Of a stretch of DNA of 34,014 bases, positions 1-9,495 are shown piece after piece. The position numbers and the translations under genes were made by a program. The notes beneath the pieces were generated by a model, which saw only the letters and a program-made list of their open reading frames with translations, was not told the DNA's origin and searched no databases. Source of the DNA: Euryarchaeota archaeon UBA53 (GTDB lineage: Archaea > Thermoplasmatota > Poseidoniia > Poseidoniales > Poseidoniaceae); NCBI GenBank assembly GCA_002507425.1, contig DAZU01000107.1:33338-67351 (forward strand), given 5' to 3'. How positions within the stretch are numbered: the first letter of the stretch is position 1; the number at the start of each line of letters is the position of its first letter.

Positions 1-3000
1 CTAGTTTTTGCTAACACCAGAAAAATGACTGAAACGTTAGTTCAAAAACTTAGGCCATACCTTGGAGACCTGGTTGAAGGTCACCATGGTTCTATGGACA
101 AAAGGATAAGGTTAGAGGTTGAAAGAAAATTAAAACTTGGTCAGCTAAGAGCGGTTGTAACCTCATCATCATTGGAAATGGGTATCGATATTGGCTCTGT
201 CGATATGGTGGTTCAGGTTGGCTCACCCGGAGATATCGCTACCGCTTTGCAGCGCATCGGTCGTGCAGGACACCAAGTCGGTGGTATACCAAGAGCTAGG
301 TTCCTACCAACTAGTGTAGACGATCTTATCGAACTGGCTGCCCTGCAGGCAGCCATTCAAACTGGGGATATGGATAATTTAGACTTTCCACAAAATTGCT
401 TGGATGTCCTTGCCCAATTCTTAATTGGACTTGTAATTATCAACGAAAGAGATATCGACGAGGCATTTGAAGTAGTTACAAGCACATGGTCATATCGTAA
501 TCTAGCATATGATGATTTCATAGAAGTTCTAGACATGTTGGAAGAAGAAAGGCGTGTATGGATTGATTGGGAGGAAAACTTGTATGGAAAAAGAGGATAC
601 TCTCGGATGATATACTATACAAATATTGGAACTATTGCTCCAGACAATTCATATTTAGTATTCAATGCAGAGGGTAGTATTCTCGGACAGTTGTCTTCAT
701 CATTTGTTGCAAACTTACGTGGTGGTGACGTTATTTTGTTGGGTGGTTCAACATATCGCGTTACAAACATTCAGGGAACTAGAGTAAATGTAAACTCGGT
801 TACTGGATACAGGCCTACTGTCCCTTCATGGAGTGGGGAGGCAAGGAGCCGCTCACGAGAATTATCAAAAGCACTTCTTGATTTAATAGGACATAGCGTA
901 AACGCACTACGAAGGCAAGCAGACCCAAGACTAATTTTACGTGATGCATATGGTTTGAGCGAAGGGGTTTCCAACACAATTGCAAGACATCTTGAAGAGC
1001 ACACAATGGATTCTTTCCAAGTGCCAGACCCTAACAGGCTAATTGTTGAAGAAATTGTCTCTGGAGGAATGCCAACGTATCTAATTACATCATGTCGAGG
1101 TAGAGGATTTAACACTGCACTGGGATACTTCATGGCTGGGATTGCAGAGCAAGATGGTATTGCCGTTCTAGAATTATCTTTTGATGAAAATGGTCTACTA
1201 ATAAAAACAAGCCAACAGGTAGATCCAAGAATGATGTATCAGTCATTCCAAACTAACAACCACATCGAAATTTTAGAGAGGTATATTGTGTCTACACAAA
1301 TTTTTGCAAAACGTTTCCGCGAAGTTGCAGGGAGGTCTTTAATAATTCCAAAGCGAATTGGCGCTGAAGAAGTAAGTCCTCAACAGTTCCAACAAAAGGC
1401 CGACGCATTGCTGCAAAGACATAGATCGATGGAAGAATCTCTGCTAATCAAGGAAGCCAAAGCTGAGATCATGTTCAGCGATATTGATATAATTTCACTA
1501 AACGAATTTTTGGAGTCAATCGGTGATTCGCATGCAAGAATCGTTCACACAAAAGTTCCAGTTCCATCTAGGCTGGGAATGAGTCTTTACATGAGCACGT
1601 TTGAGGATTTACTATCGATGAAAACAAGGGCTTTCCTCGTAAAGGATATTGACCCTGAAATTCTCAAAAGGCTTTTGGGAAATAGATCATTAGCAACAGA
1701 ACTAACTGAAGAGCAGATTGACGAATATTACTCATCAAAGGTTCCAAGACCGACTTCATCAGAAGGCTTGCTAAGTTTGATGAACAGAGGAGGTGGATTA
1801 GACCGGAAGTGGGAGAATCCACTTTACGAAGAAAAATTGAAAGGAATAGGCCATGACGAAATTGAACAATGGGTTATTGACCTTGCTGCTGCTGGAAAAA
1901 TAACGAAAATAAGGAATACTGGTGAGAAAAATCTCGACGACAAGTGGTTTACCAGTTACATGGCAGAAATACACGGCACTCTCGGTTGTATAGCGGTAGC
2001 CGGTGGTAAGGATGCTAATGACGTAAGAGAACTTTATACAAAGGGAATTACTTATCAAATTGCTACTGCATTTGATGGTATAGAGCCAACAGAATGGAAA
2101 GAAATGTCAATATCTGATCCATATGAAGCACTACGTGTAAAACTCGTTGAAATGCTAGGTTCTGAAGGACCGATGCTTGCTGAAACCTTTGCAAAAAGAC
2201 TACCATTCCCTCAAGGACAAATTGATTCCATCCTTAATGAATTGGAAATGCGAAACGTAATTTCTGTCGGATTCTTTAGACAAACCGATGATGCAGAATT
2301 TATCTTGAAAGTTGATGAGCATAAAATAACTGGAGGAGAAGAGGAAGTAGTCGGTTATCGAAGAGTGCAAAACCTAGTGATGCAGAAATCTTTTTCGACT
2401 TATCCCGACGGTTTCACAGCATTTAACCAACACATTTTATTCCAAAAACAACAGGAAATGATGTATAGAGTAGATGGTTTCAGATATGCAGATTGGAAGG
2501 ACCTTCAACTTGACTCTGATGTTGTCATGGGAAGATTACTGCATAACAGAATTGGATACACCACGAAAGAAAATATACCAATGCTCCTGGGATTAAAACC
2601 CGAACCATGGCTAGGAGAAATGGAGAAACTTATATTGGAAAAGATACCAATAGGTGAAAATCTAACAAGGCAGGAAATTCTTGCTGATTTCCCCAAAGGT
2701 GATGACCATAAATCTCTACAAAGAGACTTGAAGAATGCTATTAGTAACTTAGAAAGGCAATTATGTCTGGTCAAACAATTTGAGGATGTCAGTGGGAGAA
2801 GAAGGAGATTATCTCTATTTCACAGGGTCAAGGACTTATACTCCCCACTTGATTTTGAAAGTTCTTTGGTGGAAGTCATTAAACGAATGGGACCCGTAAA
2901 GGCATTTACATTGAGATACTATGTCTCAAGAAGTGTTGAAGAGCTAGCATTGGCTTTGAAAAATTTAGAGCACTCAGGAAAAATAAAGAAAGTTATGGCT

Positions 3001-4413
3001 TTAGTACCCGAACCTGAAGCATTCTATGTTTCCCCCTCAGACATGTCTGATTTAGAATCACCAAAGCGTGAGGACAGAAAATTGCGTATACTGACACAAT
3101 CTGATCCGTATGTTTCTAGATTTATTTGGGAAGTAAGGTCGGTATTAGACAGAGGGTGGTATTTGCCAGTCTTCAAAGGTGTCGACCCGGTTGGAAAGGT
3201 ATTAATGTTCAAAATTAATGATTATCTCGAAATAAAAGATATCCACATTCCATATGCGTATCTAGATGAATTCTGCATTGCTTTTGAAAAGTTGCTAGAC
3301 AACCATTCCGATCAGTTAGTTGATGTTGCAGTCCTATCGCAATTCAACGGAGTTTCTGTCACCGAATTAGACGAGAATCTGAGACTTGCCCTCCAAAGTA
3401 TTGGATTTAAGCTTGCAGGAGAACGAATGATTCGAGGTGGAATTGTTGACCCGCAACCAAGAGAAATTGCTGAGCGCGCACTTTTCCATCGCCACCATCT
3501 ACACCAAGCTTCGAGACTTGAAAATGAAATTGATGCACTAGAAAGTGTTCAAGAGATAAGAGATGACTTCGGGTTGCGAGGGCGGTCTGAAGTCTACAGG
3601 GTGAGTCTCAAAAACATGGCTAGCGCTCATAGGTTGCATCAAGGAATTAATCTCCGAGGTCATCAGGTATGGGCATCATATGATCACTTCTCTACCTTGC
3701 TTGCAATAAGAGGAGAGGAAATTGATGAAGACTTGGTAGATATTGTAGAATTCTTTCAGAGCAATAGCGATCCGAACCTTTTCATGGAAAGGCATGGTCT
3801 AAAGCGGTCTGAGTTTAGAAAATTAATACAGCCGCTGTTGCGAAGTGGCCACATGGTTCAAGATTACCGAGGAGGTTTCCGTTCAGTTAACCCTAGAAAA
3901 GGGTTAGACCGTATCATACTGAGAAGAGAGTATCTGAGGAGGTTAGTATCCGACTATCCAGTGATTACTCTAAAACAATTCATAAGACTTGCAGGAACTC
4001 CGTTTAAGCCCGAGGAACTTAAGGCGATTCTGACCGAATTTGAACAAGATTCAACATTGATTAAAGGATTCCTTATTCAAGATTTACACGAGGTCTGTTG
4101 GGGCCGAAAGGATTTGTTAGATGACGCGAAAAACGTTCCTCCAATTCGTGATTTCGTAATCCCCCCCTCGGACCCAATCGCACCATATTTTTCCGAGGTT
4201 CTAAAGCAGCGCTTCGGGTTTGGTAGCGCTTACTTAGTTTTCAGAAACGCAGAACCAGTTGCTGCTTTTAAGGCAAACACTCGAGACAAAACAATCGACG
4301 TAACCGACTATGAAGGTTCCGAAAAAGGATGGAGAGTAGTCAAGGAATTTGCCTGGGAGCACCAAATGCCTCTGAAGACTGACTTGCGAATCGGTGGTAA
4401 AAAGAGAAAGTGA
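1..4413 (+). CDS. lhr: Lhr-family ATP-dependent helicase with very long C-terminal region (5' end outside window)
   Basis: The reading frame is open from base 1, and its first codons read LVFANTR, helicase motif IV, so the N-terminal RecA domain lies upstream of the window and the ATG at 25 is not the true start. Seen next: HHGSMDK, then SSSLEMGIDIGSVD (motif V) and QRIGRAGH (motif VI), the Lhr signature of superfamily 2 helicases. Lhr proteins are 3'-5' DNA/RNA-DNA translocases linked to repair. The Lhr core probably ends near 1800; about 870 further residues follow, more than the C-terminal region of bacterial Lhr. That region resembles winged-helix and AlkZ/YcaQ-like modules. A module starting SDPYVSRF (near 3100) seems to recur as SDPIAPYF (near 4165), close to the C-terminus, which ends in a basic GGKKRK tail. 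Family call is firm; C-terminal domain names are inferred. Confidence 0.9.
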   Translation, partial: LVFANTRKMTETLVQKLRPYLGDLVEGHHGSMDKRIRLEVERKLKLGQLRAVVTSSSLEMGIDIGSVDMVVQVGSPGDIATALQRIGRAGHQVGGIPRARFLPTSVDDLIELAALQAAIQTGDMDNLDFPQNCLDVLAQFLIGLVIINERDIDEAFEVVTSTWSYRNLAYDDFIEVLDMLEEERRVWIDWEENLYGKRGYSRMIYYTNIGTIAPDNSYLVFNAEGSILGQLSSSFVANLRGGDVILLGGSTYRVTNIQGTRVNVNSVTGYRPTVPSWSGEARSRSRELSKALLDLIGHSVNALRRQADPRLILRDAYGLSEGVSNTIARHLEEHTMDSFQVPDPNRLIVEEIVSGGMPTYLITSCRGRGFNTALGYFMAGIAEQDGIAVLELSFDENGLLIKTSQQVDPRMMYQSFQTNNHIEILERYIVSTQIFAKRFREVAGRSLIIPKRIGAEEVSPQQFQQKADALLQRHRSMEESLLIKEAKAEIMFSDIDIISLNEFLESIGDSHARIVHTKVPVPSRLGMSLYMSTFEDLLSMKTRAFLVKDIDPEILKRLLGNRSLATELTEEQIDEYYSSKVPRPTSSEGLLSLMNRGGGLDRKWENPLYEEKLKGIGHDEIEQWVIDLAAAGKITKIRNTGEKNLDDKWFTSYMAEIHGTLGCIAVAGGKDANDVRELYTKGITYQIATAFDGIEPTEWKEMSISDPYEALRVKLVEMLGSEGPMLAETFAKRLPFPQGQIDSILNELEMRNVISVGFFRQTDDAEFILKVDEHKITGGEEEVVGYRRVQNLVMQKSFSTYPDGFTAFNQHILFQKQQEMMYRVDGFRYADWKDLQLDSDVVMGRLLHNRIGYTTKENIPMLLGLKPEPWLGEMEKLILEKIPIGENLTRQEILADFPKGDDHKSLQRDLKNAISNLERQLCLVKQFEDVSGRRRRLSLFHRVKDLYSPLDFESSLVEVIKRMGPVKAFTLRYYVSRSVEELALALKNLEHSGKIKKVMALVPEPEAFYVSPSDMSDLESPKREDRKLRILTQSDPYVSRFIWEVRSVLDRGWYLPVFKGVDPVGKVLMFKINDYLEIKDIHIPYAYLDEFCIAFEKLLDNHSDQLVDVAVLSQFNGVSVTELDENLRLALQSIGFKLAGERMIRGGIVDPQPREIAERALFHRHHLHQASRLENEIDALESVQEIRDDFGLRGRSEVYRVSLKNMASAHRLHQGINLRGHQVWASYDHFSTLLAIRGEEIDEDLVDIVEFFQSNSDPNLFMERHGLKRSEFRKLIQPLLRSGHMVQDYRGGFRSVNPRKGLDRIILRREYLRRLVSDYPVITLKQFIRLAGTPFKPEELKAILTEFEQDSTLIKGFLIQDLHEVCWGRKDLLDDAKNVPPIRDFVIPPSDPIAPYFSEVLKQRFGFGSAYLVFRNAEPVAAFKANTRDKTIDVTDYEGSEKGWRVVKEFAWEHQMPLKTDLRIGGKKRK

Positions 4414-4465
4414 TTTTAATTTTAAACAACAAATCAAAGCAACAAATTGAATTTTCGGATGTATT

Positions 4466-4475
4466 AGTTTTAATA
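4466..4475 (+). promoter_or_regulatory. putative TATA box of the lectin-type surface protein
   Basis: The AT-rich element AGTTTTAATA lies 23 to 32 bases before the ATG at 4498, the spacing expected of an archaeal TATA box serving a leaderless or nearly leaderless transcript. No Shine-Dalgarno-like sequence precedes that ATG. A T-rich run at 4414-4425, just after the lhr stop, could end the upstream transcript. Positional inference only. Confidence 0.4.
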
Positions 4476-4497
4476 ACCATTAGGACTTAGCAATTTC

Positions 4498-7400
4498 ATG
4501 AACAATAAGGCGTGTTTGCTGGCGGGAATTTTTGTCTTAGTTGCATTTAGCCCGTTGGTTGTCACCTCCTCAGCAGATGATCATCACGAAATAGAAATTT
4601 TATCAACAGAAATAAATCCCAGCAATAACCACACCTACCATTTATTATCGGCATCTTCTTGGACAGAGGCTGCAAATGCCGCAAGAAGCCTAGGAGGTTT
4701 CTTAGTGACAATAAATGATGAGACTGAAGATTCCTGGATATTCGAAACATTCGCCTCCACAAATGACACTACAAGACATATTTGGATAGGCCTGAGTGAT
4801 TCTGAAGACGAGGGTAATTATCAATGGCAGGATGGAACGCCATTTATCTATCGCAATTGGGGTGATGGGCAACCTGGTGATGGTGAGGATGAGGACTACA
4901 TCCACATTACTGGAACAAATATGGGTTCGATTGAACCATCAACTTGGAATGACCTAGAAAATGACCCTCAATATTTCCCCGTATACGGCGTAGTCGAAGT
5001 AGGACAAGCAGCAGATTACAGTCTCAGATTTGATGGTTACAATGACTTTGTCATTGTTGATGATGACTTCCCAAGTTGGAATGGTAATCTAATTTTAGAG
5101 GCATCGGTGAACATACACGATACCTCTGGTATTCAATTTGTCACAATGTTAGGCGATTATGGATGGGGGTTGTATATTAATGACGGATACCTTGCATATT
5201 CCAACGAATATTCTATTTCGAGGAACCCTACTTCCATAGTCCCAATAGCAGAAGACGAGTGGACTCACATTAAGGTGCAGATTAATTCTGGGCAAGGTGG
5301 AGAATTCTTTATTGACAACTTGTCCGCTGGAACCTTCGATGCAAATTATTCACAGATACCATACGGTGACTTTGGGTCGAATGACTGTTTCCAATCTGGA
5401 GAAGACTGTGATGAACTATATATCGGCAGAATGGGAGCAGGATGTGATTGCAACTATCTGCGAGGAATGTTAGATGATTTGATGATAGGGAACAATTCGT
5501 ATAAATCAGTCTGGACCTTTTCCGAAGGAGAAGGAGAATATACAGAGGACAATCTAGAGCGTGAAGGTTTCATTGATGGAGCATCATGGGTAATGCCTGA
5601 TGGAACGATAGTTGCGCAAGCTGTGGAATTAGAAAACGATGAAGACTACACAACAGAAATTGACGCTGGGGAAACTCTCTTGTTTTTTATGGAGATTCCT
5701 GAAAATACTAGATTCCTTATTCTGAATATTTACTCATGGGGATTTGATGAATATGATGAAGAGGAGGAATATGATGAAATTGAATATGAAATTTTTCTGG
5801 CTAAGGATAGAGTCCCCACAGATTGGGACCACGACCACGAAATAATTGTGGATAATTATTACGGAATCTATGCTTATGAATACTTCGAGTGGCCTGAGGA
5901 GGGAATATATTGGCTAACTGTGAATACAAATTATCCGAACGAAGAATTTGAAATCTACGCATATTGGGAGGAAGCTCCTGAACCTCCTGAACTCGACGAG
6001 ATGACTGAACTGAATGATGGTATAGCAGTAGTCGATCAAGAGATTCCGCGTAACAGTGGAGACTCTTTGTATTACTACGTAGAATTGGAAGATAACTTGG
6101 CAGAATTGCGAGTTAAGACATGGGGTGACAGAGGTAATTGTGATTTACACATTGCTAAGGATGTTTTACCTTTTTATGACGACTACTATTGGATTGGTTT
6201 TGAAAATGAATTCGACGCGGAACTTAAGCCAGTTGAACTCGGAGAAACCCAAACATCAGATAGTTCAATCAGTCAAGGAAATCAGGAAATCGTACAGATA
6301 TTTGATGCAGAACCTGGTATTTACTATGTCATGCTAACATCAAATTCAGGGTGTAGAGATGTTTCCATACAAGCGGATTTTACCTACAGTCCGGAAAATA
6401 TTGAACCAGAATCTGCCGTGGAATTAACCCCTGGAATACCATATGGACCACTGAGCGGATTTGAAGGTCTCGATCAGTATTTCTTCATTGAAGTTCCACC
6501 AGATGTTGAAAGACTTGAGGTCGATCTTAACAATGGTGCAGGGGAGGCTAAATTAATGATGAGACTTGAAGAATTCCCTACATGGTCCACATATGACATG
6601 CACTCCAATACTCCAGGAGCAGGAGATAAGATTGGATTTAACGACCCCACTCCCGGTAAGTGGTATATCCTGCTAGGAAGTGAGCAATATTACAGTCGTG
6701 TTGACATTACTGCATCGTTCAAGGACCGATTCGAGTGGTCATATGATGGGGAACCGATTCAGTTATTCAATAATGAAGAAATAAATGGAATGAATGCTCC
6801 TGAGGATGAAGAACTACTATTTTTCATAGATTTAGGAGATACTGCGGCCACAAACATGGTGATCCAAACCTGGGGAGGAGAAGGTGACCTAGAATTGGTT
6901 GTTGAGCCAGAAGAATTAGATTGGACGTTTGAAGGAAACCAAATGGGAAGACAAATAGAACAGTTTGAGTATTCGTCTGATATTTCTGGAACAGATGAAA
7001 TGGTTAACATTTGGTATGCAGAAGGGGAAATTGAAGTCATAGTCTATGCCAAAAATGACATAGAGGACATATCTATAATTGCAACCTGGGAAATTTTAGT
7101 ACTTCCTGAACCTAGGCCTGAGCCAGAACCTGAGCCAATTTCTGATGATGAGGAACCCGTTTACTGTGATGATTATGCCGAAGATTTGTTTGAAGAAATG
7201 GACGAGAACTCTGATTATGACCTCTCCGAATATGAATTAAAAGAATATGATGATTTTGTTTTCCAGGATATTGACTACAATTCTGATAACGTAATCGATC
7301 TCAAAGAACTTACAGCAGTGACCTGTGCATGCGAGAATGAGATTCTTATTGTATTTGATGAATTAGACACTGAATCAATTGATTTAGATTATTTGTTAGA

Positions 7401-7899
7401 AGTTGATTGGAAAAATGAGTATGAATTCTCAAAAATAGACATAAATCAAAATGAGTTTGTAGATATCGATGAGGTTGAAAAGTATATCACAGAATGTGTA
7501 TCAACATTCGATCCTTTCGATAGGGACGGAGATGGGGTCGAAGATACCAAGGATGCTTTCCCTGATAACCCACTTGAAGATACCGACACCGATGGAGACG
7601 GAATCGGTGACAATTCAGACATTATAGCATCTGTTGATAATGACATAATTTGGATATCTGCAAGCATTATTGGTGTTATGTTAATATCACTCCTTGCATA
7701 TCTACTTGTTCGGGTTAGACGAACCGATGAGAAAGACTGGATAAGGAGGGATGAAAATTTCTCGGAAAATATGTTATTACGTCACGAATCAAGTGAGATG
7801 TCAAAGGAACAAATAATCGTCCCACCAGCTCTAGATTTAGGCGAAATGACAAACGATCTACCCGAAGATATGATTATTTCTGACCTCTATGATCCATAA
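4498..7899 (+). CDS. secreted, membrane-anchored multidomain surface protein (C-type lectin, LamG-like, PPC-like, EF-hand)
   Basis: Signal peptide at residues 1-25. Residues 44-168 form a C-type-lectin-like domain with the landmarks WIGL (96-99), NWGDGQP (120-126) and WND (150-152). A LamG/concanavalin-like jelly roll follows (about 173-355, starting near YSLRFDGYNDF). Next come about four beta-rich repeats resembling bacterial pre-peptidase C-terminal domains (about 370-870), a Pro-Glu linker, EF-hand-like loops (DENSDYDLSEYE, DYNSDNVIDLKE) and a thrombospondin-3-like Asp-rich calcium repeat (about 1007-1039). One transmembrane helix (1050-1071) is followed by RVRR and a 62-residue acidic cytoplasmic tail. 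The topology is type I, with about 1,000 residues outside. Likely role, by inference: calcium-dependent binding of glycans or other surface ligands. The C-terminus lacks a PGF-CTERM-type archaeosortase signal. Its 3' end overlaps the convergent archaeosortase gene by 26 nt. Confidence 0.85.
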   Translation: MNNKACLLAGIFVLVAFSPLVVTSSADDHHEIEILSTEINPSNNHTYHLLSASSWTEAANAARSLGGFLVTINDETEDSWIFETFASTNDTTRHIWIGLSDSEDEGNYQWQDGTPFIYRNWGDGQPGDGEDEDYIHITGTNMGSIEPSTWNDLENDPQYFPVYGVVEVGQAADYSLRFDGYNDFVIVDDDFPSWNGNLILEASVNIHDTSGIQFVTMLGDYGWGLYINDGYLAYSNEYSISRNPTSIVPIAEDEWTHIKVQINSGQGGEFFIDNLSAGTFDANYSQIPYGDFGSNDCFQSGEDCDELYIGRMGAGCDCNYLRGMLDDLMIGNNSYKSVWTFSEGEGEYTEDNLEREGFIDGASWVMPDGTIVAQAVELENDEDYTTEIDAGETLLFFMEIPENTRFLILNIYSWGFDEYDEEEEYDEIEYEIFLAKDRVPTDWDHDHEIIVDNYYGIYAYEYFEWPEEGIYWLTVNTNYPNEEFEIYAYWEEAPEPPELDEMTELNDGIAVVDQEIPRNSGDSLYYYVELEDNLAELRVKTWGDRGNCDLHIAKDVLPFYDDYYWIGFENEFDAELKPVELGETQTSDSSISQGNQEIVQIFDAEPGIYYVMLTSNSGCRDVSIQADFTYSPENIEPESAVELTPGIPYGPLSGFEGLDQYFFIEVPPDVERLEVDLNNGAGEAKLMMRLEEFPTWSTYDMHSNTPGAGDKIGFNDPTPGKWYILLGSEQYYSRVDITASFKDRFEWSYDGEPIQLFNNEEINGMNAPEDEELLFFIDLGDTAATNMVIQTWGGEGDLELVVEPEELDWTFEGNQMGRQIEQFEYSSDISGTDEMVNIWYAEGEIEVIVYAKNDIEDISIIATWEILVLPEPRPEPEPEPISDDEEPVYCDDYAEDLFEEMDENSDYDLSEYELKEYDDFVFQDIDYNSDNVIDLKELTAVTCACENEILIVFDELDTESIDLDYLLEVDWKNEYEFSKIDINQNEFVDIDEVEKYITECVSTFDPFDRDGDGVEDTKDAFPDNPLEDTDTDGDGIGDNSDIIASVDNDIIWISASIIGVMLISLLAYLLVRVRRTDEKDWIRRDENFSENMLLRHESSEMSKEQIIVPPALDLGEMTNDLPEDMIISDLYDP

Positions 7900-8839
7900 G
7901 TTGCTTGCTTCGATTTGAAACCCCAAACGGACTGAGCAAAGATAGGACGTGACGGTGCATTTTAGGTAGCATTTCGAACAAAACTAAAGCAAGTAAGAAC
8001 ATAGCTGCAAGAGATACAAAGCGTGAGGCATAAGCATGGCCAAATTCGAATATTGTTAAGTTCATCCAACGCCAATCAGGATAACCCATCTGTAACCAAA
8101 TAAGACCTGCATTTCTAAACAAATTAAGAATGTGAATAAGAGACAATGAAATGAACAATGCCCTAACTCTTTTTTTCCAGCCTATGTCTAAAACTGAAAT
8201 TGCACCTACAAAAATTATCATCGATTGTATAGCTGTGCAAGCCAAGACGAAATTTATGTAAATCGGTTCACCGTTAACCAATAATTCTGTATGGAAAGAA
8301 AATTCCGACATATCTTCTGTAAGGAACCATTTGTTCCCATCCCAGTCATCAAAATTGGTTTTTCCTCCATTTGCAGGATTTGCATAGGTTTCTCCAAGTG
8401 TAACCTTAGCACCGCCTGCAAATGAAAGCAACGCAGCAGATTGCCAGGCTACAAACCATATTGCTAAAACGTTCAACATAGGGATGTGTGCTATCATCAA
8501 ATATGGTAGGCCAGCTACTGATACTGTTCCTCTGAACCACCTCAAAGCTTCAACAAATTGCTTCTTTGTGGCTTTTTTTTCCCAAATCGCTACCCCTACA
8601 CTACCAGGTAAACATATTGCTGACATCATAGCAAGTACGTAATCAGGTTGTTCAAGATAATATGATGTGTCATTGAAAAAGTAAAAACCTGTTAACAACC
8701 AGCTAATTGGAGCCATTTTCTCAAATATGTCCAACCGTGTTTTCCATGCAAGAAATAGCAGCAATAAGCCAATAGCCCCCAATACAGTTGCAATTGATTT
8801 GTCAACCAGGTAATCGCTTGCCACATTATACCCAATCAT
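7874..8839 (-). CDS. archaeosortase/exosortase-family transpeptidase
   Basis: A multi-spanning membrane protein of 321 residues, about eight hydrophobic segments. The catalytic signature of the exosortase/archaeosortase superfamily is visible: Cys201 in VLACTAIQS, Arg242 in LNLFRNAGL, and a C-terminal FGHAYASR with His268 and Arg273. Cys201 and Arg242 are 41 residues apart, the same spacing I recall between the essential Cys173 and Arg214 of Haloferax volcanii ArtA. The family removes a C-terminal tripartite sorting signal (often PGF, a helix, then Arg/Lys) and joins the surface protein to a membrane lipid. It converges on the lectin-type surface gene with a 26-nt overlap and is divergent from the GmhB-like gene across 59 bp. 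Which archaeosortase subfamily it belongs to, and its substrate motif, cannot be told from this window. Confidence 0.82.
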   Translation of the reverse strand: MIGYNVASDYLVDKSIATVLGAIGLLLLFLAWKTRLDIFEKMAPISWLLTGFYFFNDTSYYLEQPDYVLAMMSAICLPGSVGVAIWEKKATKKQFVEALRWFRGTVSVAGLPYLMIAHIPMLNVLAIWFVAWQSAALLSFAGGAKVTLGETYANPANGGKTNFDDWDGNKWFLTEDMSEFSFHTELLVNGEPIYINFVLACTAIQSMIIFVGAISVLDIGWKKRVRALFISLSLIHILNLFRNAGLIWLQMGYPDWRWMNLTIFEFGHAYASRFVSLAAMFLLALVLFEMLPKMHRHVLSLLSPFGVSNRSKQLMDHRGQK

Positions 8840-8898
8840 TACTCTGTGTTATGGATTATCCTTAACGCACATAGAGTTGGAGGTTTTCGGCACCAAAC

Positions 8899-9495
8899 AT
8901 GAAGGGGCCGGTTATCGAGATTAATCAACCCACTTCGGGCTTGAAATGGAATGGAGCGATTGCATATCTCGATCGTGACGGAGTTTTAAATTATGGAAGC
9001 CCAAATTACGTGAATTCACCAGAAGAACTGAAAATATTGCCCGGTGCTGCTGAAGCCGTCTCGAAACTTCGGAAGTTGGGATACAAAATTGTCATAACAA
9101 CAAATCAATCAGCAATTATGCGAGGTCTATGGGAAGATGGAACTATCCAAAAAATACACAAAAAATTACAAGACGAAATTGGAGAGATTGATGTATTGGT
9201 CACCTGTCCCCACAGAGACAGGGATAAATGCGGATGTAGAAAGCCAATGCCAGGTATGCTTAATTCAGCCTCTGAGATTATTAGACAAAAATCCCATTCA
9301 AGTATCAACTGGTGGGGAGAGAAGCCACAACCCATTCATCCACTTGATCTAATGGTTGGCGATAGAGATTCGGATATGAGTGCGGGATGGACTGTTGGGG
9401 CTAGGTTGTTTAAGGTGAATGAGCATGTTGGAATTGCTGAAGTTATAGATAGAATTGTAAGTGGCGACCCCGGTGATAAATTTAGGCCTGTGTGA
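8899..9495 (+). CDS. HAD-family D,D-heptose 1,7-bisphosphate phosphatase (GmhB)/histidinol-phosphatase-like
   Basis: 198 residues. HAD motif I is YLDRDGVLN (nucleophile Asp25, acid Asp27), motif II TTNQS, and the late motif VGDRDSDM. The zinc-binding loop typical of the GmhB/HisB-N subgroup is present as CPHRDRDKCGCRKPMPGML (three Cys and one His). The family hydrolyses phosphate from heptose 1,7-bisphosphate in nucleotide-activated heptose synthesis, or from histidinol phosphate in histidine synthesis; sequence alone does not separate the two. The position near a surface protein and archaeosortase favours a sugar role for cell-surface glycans (inference). The stop TGA overlaps the tiaS ATG by one base, so the pair is probably cotranslated. 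A GGAGGT at 8879-8884 lies 14 nt before the ATG, rather far for a ribosome binding site. Confidence 0.8.
   Translation: MKGPVIEINQPTSGLKWNGAIAYLDRDGVLNYGSPNYVNSPEELKILPGAAEAVSKLRKLGYKIVITTNQSAIMRGLWEDGTIQKIHKKLQDEIGEIDVLVTCPHRDRDKCGCRKPMPGMLNSASEIIRQKSHSSINWWGEKPQPIHPLDLMVGDRDSDMSAGWTVGARLFKVNEHVGIAEVIDRIVSGDPGDKFRPV

Noticed and set aside
7106..7143. Short repeat of GAGCCAGAACCT-type units considered as a possible CRISPR or satellite
   Set aside because: It encodes a Pro-Glu linker inside the lectin-type protein; no spacers or regular repeat length.
7645..7710. C-terminal helix plus RVRR of the lectin-type protein considered as an archaeosortase sorting signal
   Set aside because: No PGF-like motif before the helix, and 62 residues follow it, whereas sorting signals end within a few residues of the basic cluster.
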